DNA of 35,225 nucleotides, from NCBI RefSeq assembly GCF_003011895.2, contig NZ_PXWF02000265.1, positions 1 to 35,225 of the forward strand, written 5' to 3'. Positions 24,615 to 33,638 of the stretch are shown here, in pieces. The notes under the pieces are model-generated. The model saw only the letters and a program-made list of their open reading frames with translations, did no database searches and was not told the DNA's origin. Source of the stretch: Massilia glaciei (GTDB taxonomy: Bacteria > Pseudomonadota > Gammaproteobacteria > Burkholderiales > Burkholderiaceae_D). The translations under genes were made by a program, and so were the position numbers. Every line of letters starts with the position of its first letter. Position 1 is the stretch's first letter.

Positions 24615-25376
24615 CTACATCTGCTTAAACAAATGCAAGAAACTACGGCTCACCTCAAGCTTGTCCGACTTGCCCTTGATAAGCACCAGATGGCGGCCGC
24701 GGATGTCGCGCGTGACGCCTTCGATCGCGTTCACGTTGACCAGCGTGGCGCGGTGGATCTGCCAGAACAGCGCCGGATCGAGCTCCTCTGCCAGGTCGCG
24801 CACCGGCTTGCGGATCAGGGCCTCGAAGCGGTCGGTCTGGACGCAGGTGTATTTTTCGTCGGAACGGAAAAACAAAATCTCCTCGACCGGAATCATGCGC
24901 AGATCCTGCCCGATGCTGGCCTGGATCCATTGCAGGTAGGTCGGCTTGGGCGCGGCCATTTTTTCGGCCAGCTGCGACAGCATCGCCGTCACGCTGTCGT
25001 TGGCCGCCTCCTTCGGTTTTTCGAGGCGCAGCTTGAGCCGTTCGACCGTCACCTGCAAACGCTCCTGCTCGGGCGGCTTGAGCACGTAGTCGACCGCGCC
25101 GCGCTCGAACGCCTCGACCGCATACTGGTCGTACGCCGTCACGAACACGATGTTGCTTTGCGTGCCGATCAAGCGCGCCGCCTCCATGCCGTTGGTGCCC
25201 GGCATTCGGATGTCGAGGAAGGTCAGGTCGGGCTTGAGCTCGGCCACCAGCGCGACCGCCTCGTCGCCATTTTTTGCCTCGCCGATAATCTCGAGCTCGG
25301 GCCACACCTGGTTCAGGCGCAGGCGCAACTGGTCGCGCATCAGTCTTTCGTCGTCGGCAATAATGGCTGTAGGCAT
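24615..25376 (-). CDS. LytTR response regulator
   Basis: This encodes 253 aa from the ATG at 25376 (MPTAIIADDERLMRDQLRLR); a longer start at 25406 adds only residues before the receiver fold. The receiver domain has the acidic pair near D8-D9, phospho-acceptor D55 (LTFLDIRMPG) and K100 (YVLKPP). A linker is followed by a LytTR DNA-binding domain (EILFFRSDEKYTCVQT, FWQIHRATLVNVNAIEGV). LytTR regulators are normally partnered with LytS-type kinases, and one is encoded at 26476. The gene is co-directional with the PAS kinase downstream, with a 154-bp gap. Confidence 0.92.
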   Translation of the reverse strand: MPTAIIADDERLMRDQLRLRLNQVWPELEIIGEAKNGDEAVALVAELKPDLTFLDIRMPGTNGMEAARLIGTQSNIVFVTAYDQYAVEAFERGAVDYVLKPPEQERLQVTVERLKLRLEKPKEAANDSVTAMLSQLAEKMAAPKPTYLQWIQASIGQDLRMIPVEEILFFRSDEKYTCVQTDRFEALIRKPVRDLAEELDPALFWQIHRATLVNVNAIEGVTRDIRGRHLVLIKGKSDKLEVSRSFLHLFKQM

Positions 25377-25514
25377 GGTTGTAATGGGTAAAAGGGTAGG
25401 CGCCAATTATTGAATACATTGGCATTTTAATCAATGGATTCCAGCGGGCCGGGCCGCGCATTTGAGTGCCCGGCGCAACACGGTTAAACTCGTTCCTTTC
25501 CACAAGGAGTCCAT
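25377..25514. promoter_or_regulatory. Divergent region LytTR regulator / MBL hydrolase
   Basis: This 138-bp gap between divergent starts contains an inverted repeat, GCCAAT (25402-25407) and ATTGGC (25418-25423), with 10 bp between the arms. It is a candidate regulator site. An AAGGAG lies just before the hydrolase start codon. Confidence 0.4.
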
Positions 25515-26450
25515 ATGCCCGCAACTGCCATGATCCGTCCGCGTCTGTCCAGCCTGCTCTTGCTCGCCGCCTTGTCCGGCGCCTTGTCCTGCGCCTTGTC
25601 AGGCGCCGCCACGGCGCAAGATTTTTCCAAGGTCCAGGTCAAGTCCGAGAAATTGAACGACACGACCTATATGCTGATCGGCGCCGGCGGCAACCTGGCG
25701 GTCGCCTTCGGGCCCGACGCCGTGTTCGTCGTCGACGACCAGTACGCGCCGATGACGCCCAAGCTCAAGGCGGCGATCGCGGCGCTGACAAGCGAGCCGG
25801 TCAAGTTCGTGCTCAACACGCACTGGCACGGCGACCACACGGGCGGCAACGAAAACTTCGGCAAGGCCGGCGCCACCATCGTCGCCCACGAAAACGTGCG
25901 CAAGCGCATGTCGTCCGACCAGCTCATCGCCTTCTTCTCGAAGCCGGTCAAGGCCTCCCCCAAACAGGCGCTGCCGGTCGTCACCTTCGGCCGCGACGTC
26001 ACCTTCCACCTCAACGGCGACGAGATCCATGTGTTCCACGTCCCCAACGGCCACACCGACGGCGATGCGATCGTGCATTTTAAGAACGGCAACATCATGC
26101 ACCTGGGGGACTTGTTCTTCAATAAATCCTATCCCTTCATCGATATCTCGAGCGGCGGTTCGGTCGCTGGCGTGATCGCGGCGGCCGACCAGGCGCTGGC
26201 GCTGGCCAACGAGGACACCAAGATCATCCCCGGGCACGGCCCGCTGGCCGGCAGGGCGGACCTGCAAGCCTACCGCGACTTGTTGCGCACGGTGGCGGCG
26301 AAATTGATGGCGCACAAGCGCGACGGCAGGACGCTGGCCGAGGTGGTCGCGGCCAAGCCGAGCGCCGAATTCGATGCGCTGTGGGGCAAGGGATTCATCA
26401 CGCCGGATGCCTTCGTGACGATGCTGTGGCAGGACATCAACCGCAAGTAG
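25515..26450 (+). CDS. Exported metallo-beta-lactamase-fold hydrolase
   Basis: This encodes 311 aa with a signal peptide ending near AATAQD (residue 35), so it is periplasmic. The metal-binding set is complete: HWHGDH at 103-108, the His of PNGHTDGD, the Asp of LGDLFF and the His of IIPGHGPL. The start at 25515 has an AAGGAG ribosome site. The family covers many hydrolases; nothing here shows beta-lactamase activity. The signal-peptide core is built from three 12-bp tandem repeats (25569-25604) encoding ALSG/ALSC/ALSG. It lies on the opposite strand between the LytTR regulator and LytS-type kinase genes. Confidence 0.9.
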   Translation: MPATAMIRPRLSSLLLLAALSGALSCALSGAATAQDFSKVQVKSEKLNDTTYMLIGAGGNLAVAFGPDAVFVVDDQYAPMTPKLKAAIAALTSEPVKFVLNTHWHGDHTGGNENFGKAGATIVAHENVRKRMSSDQLIAFFSKPVKASPKQALPVVTFGRDVTFHLNGDEIHVFHVPNGHTDGDAIVHFKNGNIMHLGDLFFNKSYPFIDISSGGSVAGVIAAADQALALANEDTKIIPGHGPLAGRADLQAYRDLLRTVAAKLMAHKRDGRTLAEVVAAKPSAEFDALWGKGFITPDAFVTMLWQDINRK

Positions 26451-26475
26451 GCCCGATGCCTGCCGCCCAAAGCGC

Positions 26476-27747
26476 TCAGCGCGCCGGCTGGTAGGGCACC
26501 TCGACGGTGGCGACCACGCCGGACGGGGTGTTGGGCGCGATGTCGAGCCGGCCCTGTTCGCCGTGCAGCAACTTGAGTCGCTCGCGGATCGTCGGCAGGC
26601 CCAGGCCGGTGCCGTCGCTCGGCATCACGCCGAAACCGACGCCGTCGTCGCTGACGATGACGCGCAGGCGCCCGCCGGACACCTCGGCGACGACCCGCAG
26701 CGTGCCGCCCTCGGCCTTGCACTCGAGGCCGTGCTTGATCGCGTTCTCGACCATCGATTGCAGCATCATCGGCGGAAAGGCCGCGCCGCGCAGCACCTCG
26801 GGGATCTGGAGGTCGACGACCAGGCGCTCCTCCATGCGCATCTTGAGCAGGTTCAGGTAGGCGCGCACCATGTCGACCTCGCGCCCGAGGTTGGTGATGA
26901 CGGCGTTGTCGCGCATCTGCGGCAGCACAGCGCGCAGGTACTGGATCAGGCTGCGCTGCATGGCCGAGGCGCGCGGCGGATTGGTCTCGATCAGGTATTC
27001 GACCGAGGCCAGGGTGTTGAACAAAAAGTGCGGCTCGACCTGCGCCTGCATCATCTGCATTTTGGCCTCCGACAGCTGGCGCTGCATCGATTCGCGCTCG
27101 GCCGCGGCGTTGGCGGCCAAGGTTTCGGCCTCGGCGCGCTTCTTGCCGCCCACCAGCGCCTTGGTGCCGAACAGCGCGAGCACCAGCAACCACACGAAGC
27201 TCATGAACCAGGTCGAGGCCTGCTTGGTCGAGGTCTTCGACTTTTGTTTGGCCGCGTTGTCGACCGCCTCTTCGATCGCATTCGACAGCTCGATGCCGAT
27301 CTCGGGCGGCAGTTCGATGTGCACCGGCTCGGTGCCGGCGACCGCCCGCGCCGAGGCAATCGCCGCGGCCTCGTCGTCGCCCTGTCCGCCCGCCTCGGGT
27401 GGCAGCGGCGGCTCGGGCGGCTCCGCCGGCTCGGGCGGCCTGGGCAGGCTGGTGCTGGCGCCGCGCGGCGCCTTGGTGGTCGGATTGAAGTAGATGCCCG
27501 TCTCGTCGAACCAGATACTGCTCTCGGGCTTGGACGGCCGGCCCGACACGTGCGAGGGGTCCTCTTCGGTGGTCCCCGAAAACAACTGGTCCTGCAAGAT
27601 CCCGCCGGCGATCACGGCCAATGCGGCGAACAGGAAGAACTTCCACCACGACAGCTGGGTGACCCAGTTGGTGACCCGGTCGAAGCCGCGGTGCAGCAAG
27701 GCCAGCATGGTGGTGAGGACGCTTTCGGGGGGGAGCCGTGCTTGCAT
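26476..27747 (-). CDS. LytS/YpdA-type sensor histidine kinase
   Basis: This encodes 423 aa. Two membrane segments (about 36-52, KFFLFAALAVIAGGI, and 180-199, WFMSFVWLLVLALFG) enclose a ~125-residue periplasmic part with a Pro-rich run (PRPPEPAEPPEPPLPPEAGG). A short coiled coil leads to the His_kinase motif QVEPHFLFNTLASVEYL with H240. The HATPase has MVENAIKHGLE and GTGLGLPTIRERL. The family's usual multi-pass 5TM-Lyt sensor is absent. It ends 25 bp from the convergent hydrolase gene. The LytTR regulator at 24615 is the natural partner. Confidence 0.9.
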   Translation of the reverse strand: MQARLPPESVLTTMLALLHRGFDRVTNWVTQLSWWKFFLFAALAVIAGGILQDQLFSGTTEEDPSHVSGRPSKPESSIWFDETGIYFNPTTKAPRGASTSLPRPPEPAEPPEPPLPPEAGGQGDDEAAAIASARAVAGTEPVHIELPPEIGIELSNAIEEAVDNAAKQKSKTSTKQASTWFMSFVWLLVLALFGTKALVGGKKRAEAETLAANAAAERESMQRQLSEAKMQMMQAQVEPHFLFNTLASVEYLIETNPPRASAMQRSLIQYLRAVLPQMRDNAVITNLGREVDMVRAYLNLLKMRMEERLVVDLQIPEVLRGAAFPPMMLQSMVENAIKHGLECKAEGGTLRVVAEVSGGRLRVIVSDDGVGFGVMPSDGTGLGLPTIRERLKLLHGEQGRLDIAPNTPSGVVATVEVPYQPAR

Positions 27748-27939
27748 GGTCGGGAATCGGACAGCCGTGATCGGTCATTGACAAGCGGCGAGTGTAAGGC
27801 ATCGCGCCTGTGATGGCGAATTTCCGGACTGCAACGACAAATATTGTTGGGACAATGCAACTGTAAGCCTAACCGCGCGCCGGGGCCGGCCGAATGCGAC
27901 AGGCTTCAAGATGGCGGGCCCAGAACGCCGGTAAGGGGT

Positions 27940-29296
27940 TCAGGGCGTCGGGCTCGCCGGGTGCATCTGCACCGTGAAGTAGCGGTAGGCGTTGCGTCCG
28001 GCGTGCTTGGCCACGTACATGGCCACGTACATGGCCAGGTCGGCGTTGCGCACCAGCATGTCGGGCACGATCGAGTCTTGCGGGGACAGCGAGATGCCGA
28101 TGCTGGCGCTGATGGTCGCGTTTTGGGGGCCGAGCGGGAACGGCGCGCCCAAGGCGTCGAGGAGCTCGCGCGCGATGACGTCGATGTGGGCCTCGCGCGT
28201 GACGTCGGTGAGGATGACGGTGAATTCGTCGCCGCCGATGCGCGCCACGGTGTCGGTGTCGCGCACGCATCCGTTGATGCGGTGCGCGGCCTGGCGCAGC
28301 AGCTCGTCGCCGGCCGCGTGCCCGAGCTCGTCGTTGACGGCCTTGAAGCCGTCGAGGTCGATGAACAGCAGCGCCAGCGGCAGGCCGGTGCGCAAGGCGT
28401 GCTTGATTTCGTGGTCGAGCCGGTCGCGGAACAGGCTGAGGTTGGGCAGGCCGGTGAGCGAGTCGTAGTTGGCGCTGCGCCGCACCCGCTCCTCGTTGGC
28501 CTTGCGTTCGGTGATGTCGCGCGCGGTGCCGGCCACCGCCTCGACCCGGCCCTGCTCGTCGAGCACGGGCACCAGCAGGTATTCGTACGACAGCGCGCGC
28601 GTCGGTGATCGCGTACACCATCTCGCCGCGGTACGGGCTGCCCGTCAGCAGCACCGCGTTCACGTGGCTGTACAGGTCGCCGGCCATGGGCGAGGCCAGC
28701 ACGAACAGGTTTTGACCGACTATCTCGCTGGCCGCCATCTCGAACATCGAGGCGAACGCCTTGTTCACGTATTTCAGGCGCCCGTCCGGGGCGACGATGA
28801 AGTTCAGGTCGGGCGAGGACGAGAGCAGGGCGTCGAACAGGCGCGTGTTGCGCTCGCGGTCGGCCGAATAGCGTTCGAGCGACTCCGACAGGGCCTGGTC
28901 GATGGCCTCGTTGAAGCGGGTGATATCTTCGCCGCGCCGGTTTGGGAAGTCGGGCTCGTGGTCGGTCCACAGGCGCAGCACGCTCGCGCGCAGGGCGCGG
29001 TATTCGGACATGGTGTCGTTGACACTGAAGCCCTCGAGCAGGCGCGCCGCGCCGTGCAGGGCCGCCTCGCTCGCGTCGCCCGCGCCCGCGGGCGCCTTGC
29101 CCTTGCCCTTTTGGTCCTGCTGCTCGGGCGTCTGGCTCGATTCGAGGTCGGTGGCGATGGCGTCGAGGATGCCGGCGGCATGGTCGCGCAAGGTCTTTCG
29201 GTCTTGCTGGCGCGCCGACGGGATGTCGCGCGCGAAACGCTCCCATTCGTCGAGGATGGTTTCCATCTTGGTGCGGATGAAATCGGCAAACGTCAT
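27940..29296 (-). pseudogene. PAS-GGDEF diguanylate cyclase, frameshifted
   Basis: The gene starts at 29296 (MTFADFIRTKMETILDEWER). A helical N-terminal sensor region, resembling RsbRD-N domains, is followed by a PAS domain (LFDALLSSSPDLNFIVAPDG). In the (GC)n tract at about 28593-28600 the frame shifts: YAITDARAV in one frame, LSYEYLLVPVLDEQG in the next. Removing 1 nt or adding 2 restores one protein of about 451 aa. The GGDEF domain is otherwise active-looking, with RIGGDEFTVIL and an I-site RDTD five residues before it. The C-terminal half alone could start at GTG 28572. It lies 56 bp after the GGDEF-EAL gene. Confidence 0.8.
28009..28032. repeat. 12-bp tandem duplication inside GGDEF domain
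   Basis: GGCCACGTACAT occurs twice in a row (28009-28020 and 28021-28032). On the coding (minus) strand this duplicates MYVA, giving AMYVAMYVAKHAGRN where GGDEF domains normally have a single AMYxAK motif. It adds four residues in frame. Confidence 0.85.
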
Positions 29297-29332
29297 GGTC
29301 GCGCTCCCGGTGTCGGTGGGTTGGTGCGTTGG

Positions 29333-29348
29333 CACGGTGGGCACCGTG
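29333..29348. other. Inverted repeat between the two c-di-GMP genes
   Basis: CACGGTG (29333-29339) and CACCGTG (29342-29348) form a perfect 7-bp inverted repeat with a 2-base centre. It lies between the stop of the GGDEF-EAL gene and the start of the PAS-GGDEF gene. No T-run follows, so a transcript-stability or protein-binding role is as likely as termination. Confidence 0.45.
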
Positions 29349-29352
29349 GGGC

Positions 29353-31093
29353 TCAGCGCGGTTGCTCCGCCAGCAGGGCGTGCAGCGCGTCGGCCGTGAG
29401 CGGCTTGCTGTAGAAGTGGCCCTGGATCTGGTCGCAGCCGTGCTGCCTGAGGAATTCGGTCTGGTCCTGCGTCTCGACGCCAGGCGCGACCACCGTCATG
29501 TCGAGGTGGTGGGCGATGTCGATCAGCGCCCCGGCCAGCGCCGCCGCGCCGCGGTCGGGCACGATGTCGCGCACCACTTCGGGCGTTAGGGTGAGATTGG
29601 CGGCGGCCAGCGCGGGCAGCTCGCTCAGACTGGTGAGGCCGTCGCCGAAATGGTCGATCGACAGCCTCAGGCCCAGCGCGCCGGCCTGGCGCGCCAATTC
29701 GCGGCTTAGTTCGCGGTTGCACAGCAGCGACTCCTCGGTCAACTCGAGCGCGAGCGCGTCCGGCGCAAGTCCGAGGCGCTCCAATTGCGCGCCGATGTCG
29801 ACGATGAAATTGGGCTGGCTGAATTGGCGGTAGCTCGCGTTCATCGACACCCGCAGCCCGCCATGTCCGGCGTCGCGCAGCCGCGCCATGAGCGCGCACA
29901 CCTCGTCGAGCACCCAGCGGCCGATCGGCACCGCCATGCCGTTGTCCTCGGCCTCCGGCAGGAACGACGGTGGCAGCAGCACGCCGTGCTGCGGATGGCG
30001 CCAGCGCAGCAGCGCCTCAACCCCGGCCACGCGCCGGCTCGCAAGCGACAGGCGCGGCTTGTGGACGAGGAAGAATTCGTCGTGCAGGAGCGCCGCGCGC
30101 ATCTCGGCCTCGAGCCGGTGGCGCGACTCGCTCGTCGACTTCATCACGGGTGAAAAAAAGCCGACCGCCGCGCTGCCGCCGGCCTTGGCGTGGTACATCG
30201 CGATGTCGACGCAGCGCACCAGGTCGAAGGCGTTGCCGGCGTCGTGGGGATAGACGGCGACGCCGATGCTCGCCGCCAGCGGCAGGCTGGTCTGCTCGAA
30301 CGGGACCGGCCGCGCCACGCGCGCCTGCACCCGGTCGATGATGCGCATGGCGAAGCGCAGCGAGGGCTGGTCGGCCAACACCAGCACGAATTGGTCGGCG
30401 CTCAGGCGCGCCACCGTGTGGGGGGGCGCGCGCCGAATCGGCCAGCCGCGCGGCCACCGCCCTGAGCACCGCGTCGCCGCCCTGGTGGCCCCAGCTCTCG
30501 TTGATGTGCTTGAAGCCCTTGAGGTCGGCCAGCACCACCACGACCAGGCTCTTGTTGCGCTGGGCCACGACCAGCGTCTGCTCGAGGCGCTCCCACAACA
30601 GCTTGCGGTTGGCCAGGCCGGTGAGCGGGTCGTGTGTGATCTCGTGCTCGAGGTAGCGGGTGCGCTGGTGGGCCTGGGTCACGTCGCTGAGCACGCCGAT
30701 GATGTGCGTCACGACGCCGTGCTCGTCGGCCACCGGGGTGATGCCCAGCTCGACGTAGCTGCGCCGCCCGTCGCGCAGTTGGCTAAGGACGACGGTGTGG
30801 TGGCGCCGCGTGACGATCGCGTCGGCCAGCGCGGCGCGGCCGGCCTCGTCGAGGCCGCGCGCTGCCAGTGCGCAGCCGTCGCGTCCGATGACATCGGCCG
30901 CGCTCAGGCCGGTCATGCGCTCGAACGCGGGGTTGACGTATTCGACCGGGTTGTCGGGCACGTCGCAGCGCGCGATCACGATGCCGCTGCTGACCGCGTG
31001 CAAGGCGCGTTCGCGCAGGCACAACTGGATCTCGCGCTCGTCCCTCGCGGGCTTGGCGCCATCGGAGTTGTGGTTCGCGTCATTGGCCGCCAT
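29353..31093 (-). pseudogene. PAS-GGDEF-EAL protein, frameshifted and degenerate
   Basis: The gene starts at 31093 with a PAS domain (ARCDVPDNPVEYVNPAFERM). The GGDEF domain runs to AARLADSARAP, then a seven-G run (30420-30426) breaks the frame; with six G it continues HTVARLSADQFVLVLAD to 29353 (about 579 aa). The cyclase signature is SADQF instead of GGDEF. In the EAL domain, EALLRW, the Asn of SMNAS, LELTEES and QGHFYSKPL are kept. DDFG has become DHFG, the Lys of the usual KID is replaced (NLTLT) and AEGVE is APGVE. Neither activity is expected; a sensor or c-di-GMP-binding role is possible. It is the upstream gene of the pair. Confidence 0.8.
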
Positions 31094-31218
31094 CGTCTCC
31101 TCGGTGCAGCAGGGCGCGGCGCCGACGCCGCGCGGTCTCGGTTCGACCGCCCGCGCGCCTTTGCGTTCCGTGCGAATCGCTTGCCTGGCGCCGCGATTAT
31201 TTCAAGCCACGCCCGCCG

Positions 31219-31252
31219 GCGTCACGCCAGCGTCATCTTCGCTCACTAGAAT
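31219..31252 (+). promoter_or_regulatory. Candidate Pho box and -10 element of phoX
   Basis: GCGTCAC (31219-31225) and GCGTCAT (31230-31236) repeat with an 11-bp period, as the CTGTCAT-like halves of a PhoB site do. Exactly 10 bp later is TAGAAT (31247-31252), a 5/6 match to a -10 element. That is the spacing seen in PhoB-activated promoters, where the Pho box replaces the -35. The halves differ from consensus at their first two bases, so the call is a candidate. It lies about 40 bp before the phoX start codon. Confidence 0.6.
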
Positions 31253-31291
31253 CGGCACGCATCCCCTCCCACAGTCATAGGAACGAGCAAA

Positions 31292-33541
31292 ATGAACCAA
31301 GCCGACAAGCAAGCAATGACGACGATCGACCCCGACGATATTGGCACCAATTCGACCGACAACACGCACTTCAGCACGGTGCTGAGCGCGCGCCTGAGCC
31401 GGCGCAGCCTGTTGCGCGGCGGCGCCGCCTCGGCCGCCAGCGTGGTGCTCGGCGCGATCGGCCTGAGCGCCTGCGGCGGCACCTCCGACAGCCCGGCGGC
31501 GCCGCCCCCGGCCGCGCCGGCCGCGCCCGAAAAGCTGCTCGGCTTCAGCGCCGTCGGCAAGAGCCTGCTCGACAGCGTGGTGGTGCCGGCCGGCTACACG
31601 GCAACCGCGATCTACGCCCTCGGCGACCCGCTCGACGCCGCCACGCCGGCCTACAAGAACGACGGCAGCGACACCGGCTTCGAGAACCGCGCCGGCGACC
31701 ACCACGACGGCATGGAATGGTTCGGGCTCGACGCCGACGGCAAGGCCTCCGACAGCGCCATCGCGCGCGGCCTGCTCGCCGTCAACCACGAGGCCACGAC
31801 CGACGAGAAGCTGGCCTCGTTCTTCCTGCACGCGGGCGGCGGCACCACCACGCTGCCGCGCCCGGCCGCCGAGGTCGACAAGGAGACCGCGATCCACGGG
31901 GTCGCCATCGTCGAGGTGCGCGCCGCCGCCGGCAAATGGGAATACCAGAAGGGCTCGGCGTTCAACCGCCGCCTGACCTGCCTGTCCGAGATCGAGATCG
32001 CCGGGCCGGCGCGCGGCAACCGCCTGCTCGTGACCAAATACTCGGCCGGCGGCACCAAGACGCGCGGCACGCTCAACAACTGCGGCACCGGCAAGACGCC
32101 GTGGGGCAGCTTTTTGACGGGCGAGGAGAATTTCGCCGGCTACTTCACGCGCGCCGCCACCGACGACCTCGCGCGCGGCAACGACAAGAGCGTCGCCGCC
32201 CTCAGGCGCTACGGCCGCAACCAGGGCGCGGCCTCGCGCCACGGATGGGAAAGCGCGGGCGCCGACGACAAATACCAGCGCTGGAACAACAGCAAGACGG
32301 GCGTGTCGGCCGACGGCAGCGACGACTACCGCAACGAACTGAACGGCATGGGCTACATCGTCGAACTCGACGCCTACGACAAGACGGCGCTGGCGCGCAA
32401 GCGCTCGGGGCTGGGCCGCTTCGCGCACGAGAGCGCCGCCTTTGGCAAGCCGGTCGCTGGCGCGCCGCTGGCGGTGTACATGGGCGACGATTCGCGCAAC
32501 GAATACATCTACAAATACGTCTCGGCGGCCAACTGGGACGCGGCCGACGCGCGCCCGGCGAACCGGCTCGCGGCGGGCGACAAGTACCTCGACAACGGCA
32601 AGCTGTACGCGGCCAAGTTCAACGCCGACGGCGGCGGCCAGTGGATCGAATTGTCGGTCGCCAACCCGCTCGTGGCCGGCTACGCCGCCTACGCCTTCGC
32701 CGACCAGGCCGACGTGGTGGTCAACGCACGCCTCGCCGCCGACGCGGTCGGCGCGACCAAGATGGACCGGCCCGAATGGTGCTCGGTGAACCCGGCCAAC
32801 GGCGAGGTCTATTTCTGCCTGACCAACAACAGCAACCGCGCGGTCGAACCGAGCGGCGCGCAAGTGGCGCCCGACAGCGCCAATCCGCGCGCCTACAGCG
32901 ACATCAAGGGCGGCGCGAGCTTGCAGAAGGGCAATCCGAACGGCCACATTTTGCGCATGAAGGAGGGCGCGGCTGGCGCGGCGGCGGGCATTTTCAGCTG
33001 GGACGTGTACCTGTTCGGCGCCGAGGCGAGCGCCGATCCGGGCAAGGTCAATTTGTCGGCCCTGGCGGGCGACCAGGATTTCTCGAGCCCGGACGGCATC
33101 GTGTTCAGCGCCGCAACCGGCATCTGCTGGATCCAGACCGACGACGGCGCCTACACCGATGTGAGCAATTGCATGATGCTCGCCGCGATGCCGGGTCAGG
33201 TGGGGGACGGCCAAAAGGTTTCGCTGAGCTACCCGAAGGCCGGCGGCGGCGCCCTGGTGCTCGACACCCACGTGGGCAAGGCGCCGACCAGGGACAACTT
33301 GAAGCGTTTCCTGGTCGGGCCGGTCGGCTGCGAGATCACGGGCCTGTGCGAGACGCCGGACGGCAAGGCGATGTTCGTCAACATCCAGCATCCGGGCGAG
33401 TCGACCAGTCACCTCGACATCGCCGATCCGGCCAGGTACACCAGCCAGTGGCCGGGCAACGCGGGATATGGCGCCGGCAAGCGTCCCCGTTCGGCCACCA
33501 TCGTCATCACCAAGAACGACGGCGGGCGCATCGGCAGCTAA
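31292..33541 (+). CDS. phoX: PhoX-family alkaline phosphatase
   Basis: This encodes 749 aa with a twin-arginine signal (LSRRSLLRGGAASAASVVLG, R37-R38), so it is folded in the cytoplasm and exported by Tat. The Ala/Pro-rich stretch after ACGGTSDSPAAPPP is a linker, and the Cys in SACGG could be a lipidation site. The rest is a DUF839/PhoX beta-propeller with family-typical GLLAVNHEATTDEK, TPWGSFLTGEEN, RFAHESAAF, VYMGDDSRNEYIYKYV and FVNIQHPGE segments. PhoX enzymes are calcium- and iron-dependent phosphatases for organic phosphate. The candidate Pho box upstream fits induction by phosphate starvation. The length is at the upper end for the family. Confidence 0.93.
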   Translation: MNQADKQAMTTIDPDDIGTNSTDNTHFSTVLSARLSRRSLLRGGAASAASVVLGAIGLSACGGTSDSPAAPPPAAPAAPEKLLGFSAVGKSLLDSVVVPAGYTATAIYALGDPLDAATPAYKNDGSDTGFENRAGDHHDGMEWFGLDADGKASDSAIARGLLAVNHEATTDEKLASFFLHAGGGTTTLPRPAAEVDKETAIHGVAIVEVRAAAGKWEYQKGSAFNRRLTCLSEIEIAGPARGNRLLVTKYSAGGTKTRGTLNNCGTGKTPWGSFLTGEENFAGYFTRAATDDLARGNDKSVAALRRYGRNQGAASRHGWESAGADDKYQRWNNSKTGVSADGSDDYRNELNGMGYIVELDAYDKTALARKRSGLGRFAHESAAFGKPVAGAPLAVYMGDDSRNEYIYKYVSAANWDAADARPANRLAAGDKYLDNGKLYAAKFNADGGGQWIELSVANPLVAGYAAYAFADQADVVVNARLAADAVGATKMDRPEWCSVNPANGEVYFCLTNNSNRAVEPSGAQVAPDSANPRAYSDIKGGASLQKGNPNGHILRMKEGAAGAAAGIFSWDVYLFGAEASADPGKVNLSALAGDQDFSSPDGIVFSAATGICWIQTDDGAYTDVSNCMMLAAMPGQVGDGQKVSLSYPKAGGGALVLDTHVGKAPTRDNLKRFLVGPVGCEITGLCETPDGKAMFVNIQHPGESTSHLDIADPARYTSQWPGNAGYGAGKRPRSATIVITKNDGGRIGS

Positions 33542-33558
33542 GGCGCGTTGGCCGGCCG

Positions 33559-33588
33559 TGTGCGCGCCCCTGCGAAGTGGCGCGCACA
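33559..33588. terminator. Long GC-rich hairpin between convergent genes
   Basis: TGTGCGCGCC (33559-33568) pairs with GGCGCGCACA (33579-33588) around a 10-base loop, just beyond the phoX stop and before the end of the convergent DUF5996 gene. There is no T-run, so it may act with Rho or as a stability hairpin on either transcript. Confidence 0.5.
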
Positions 33589-33638
33589 TGGCGGGCCGGG
33601 CTCCGGAGGGCTCGGCTATGGCTGCTGTGGCGGGCTCC

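Noticed and set aside
25515-26450. Metallo-beta-lactamase resistance gene
   Set aside because: Only the general metal-binding fold is seen. Nothing in the sequence identifies beta-lactam hydrolysis.
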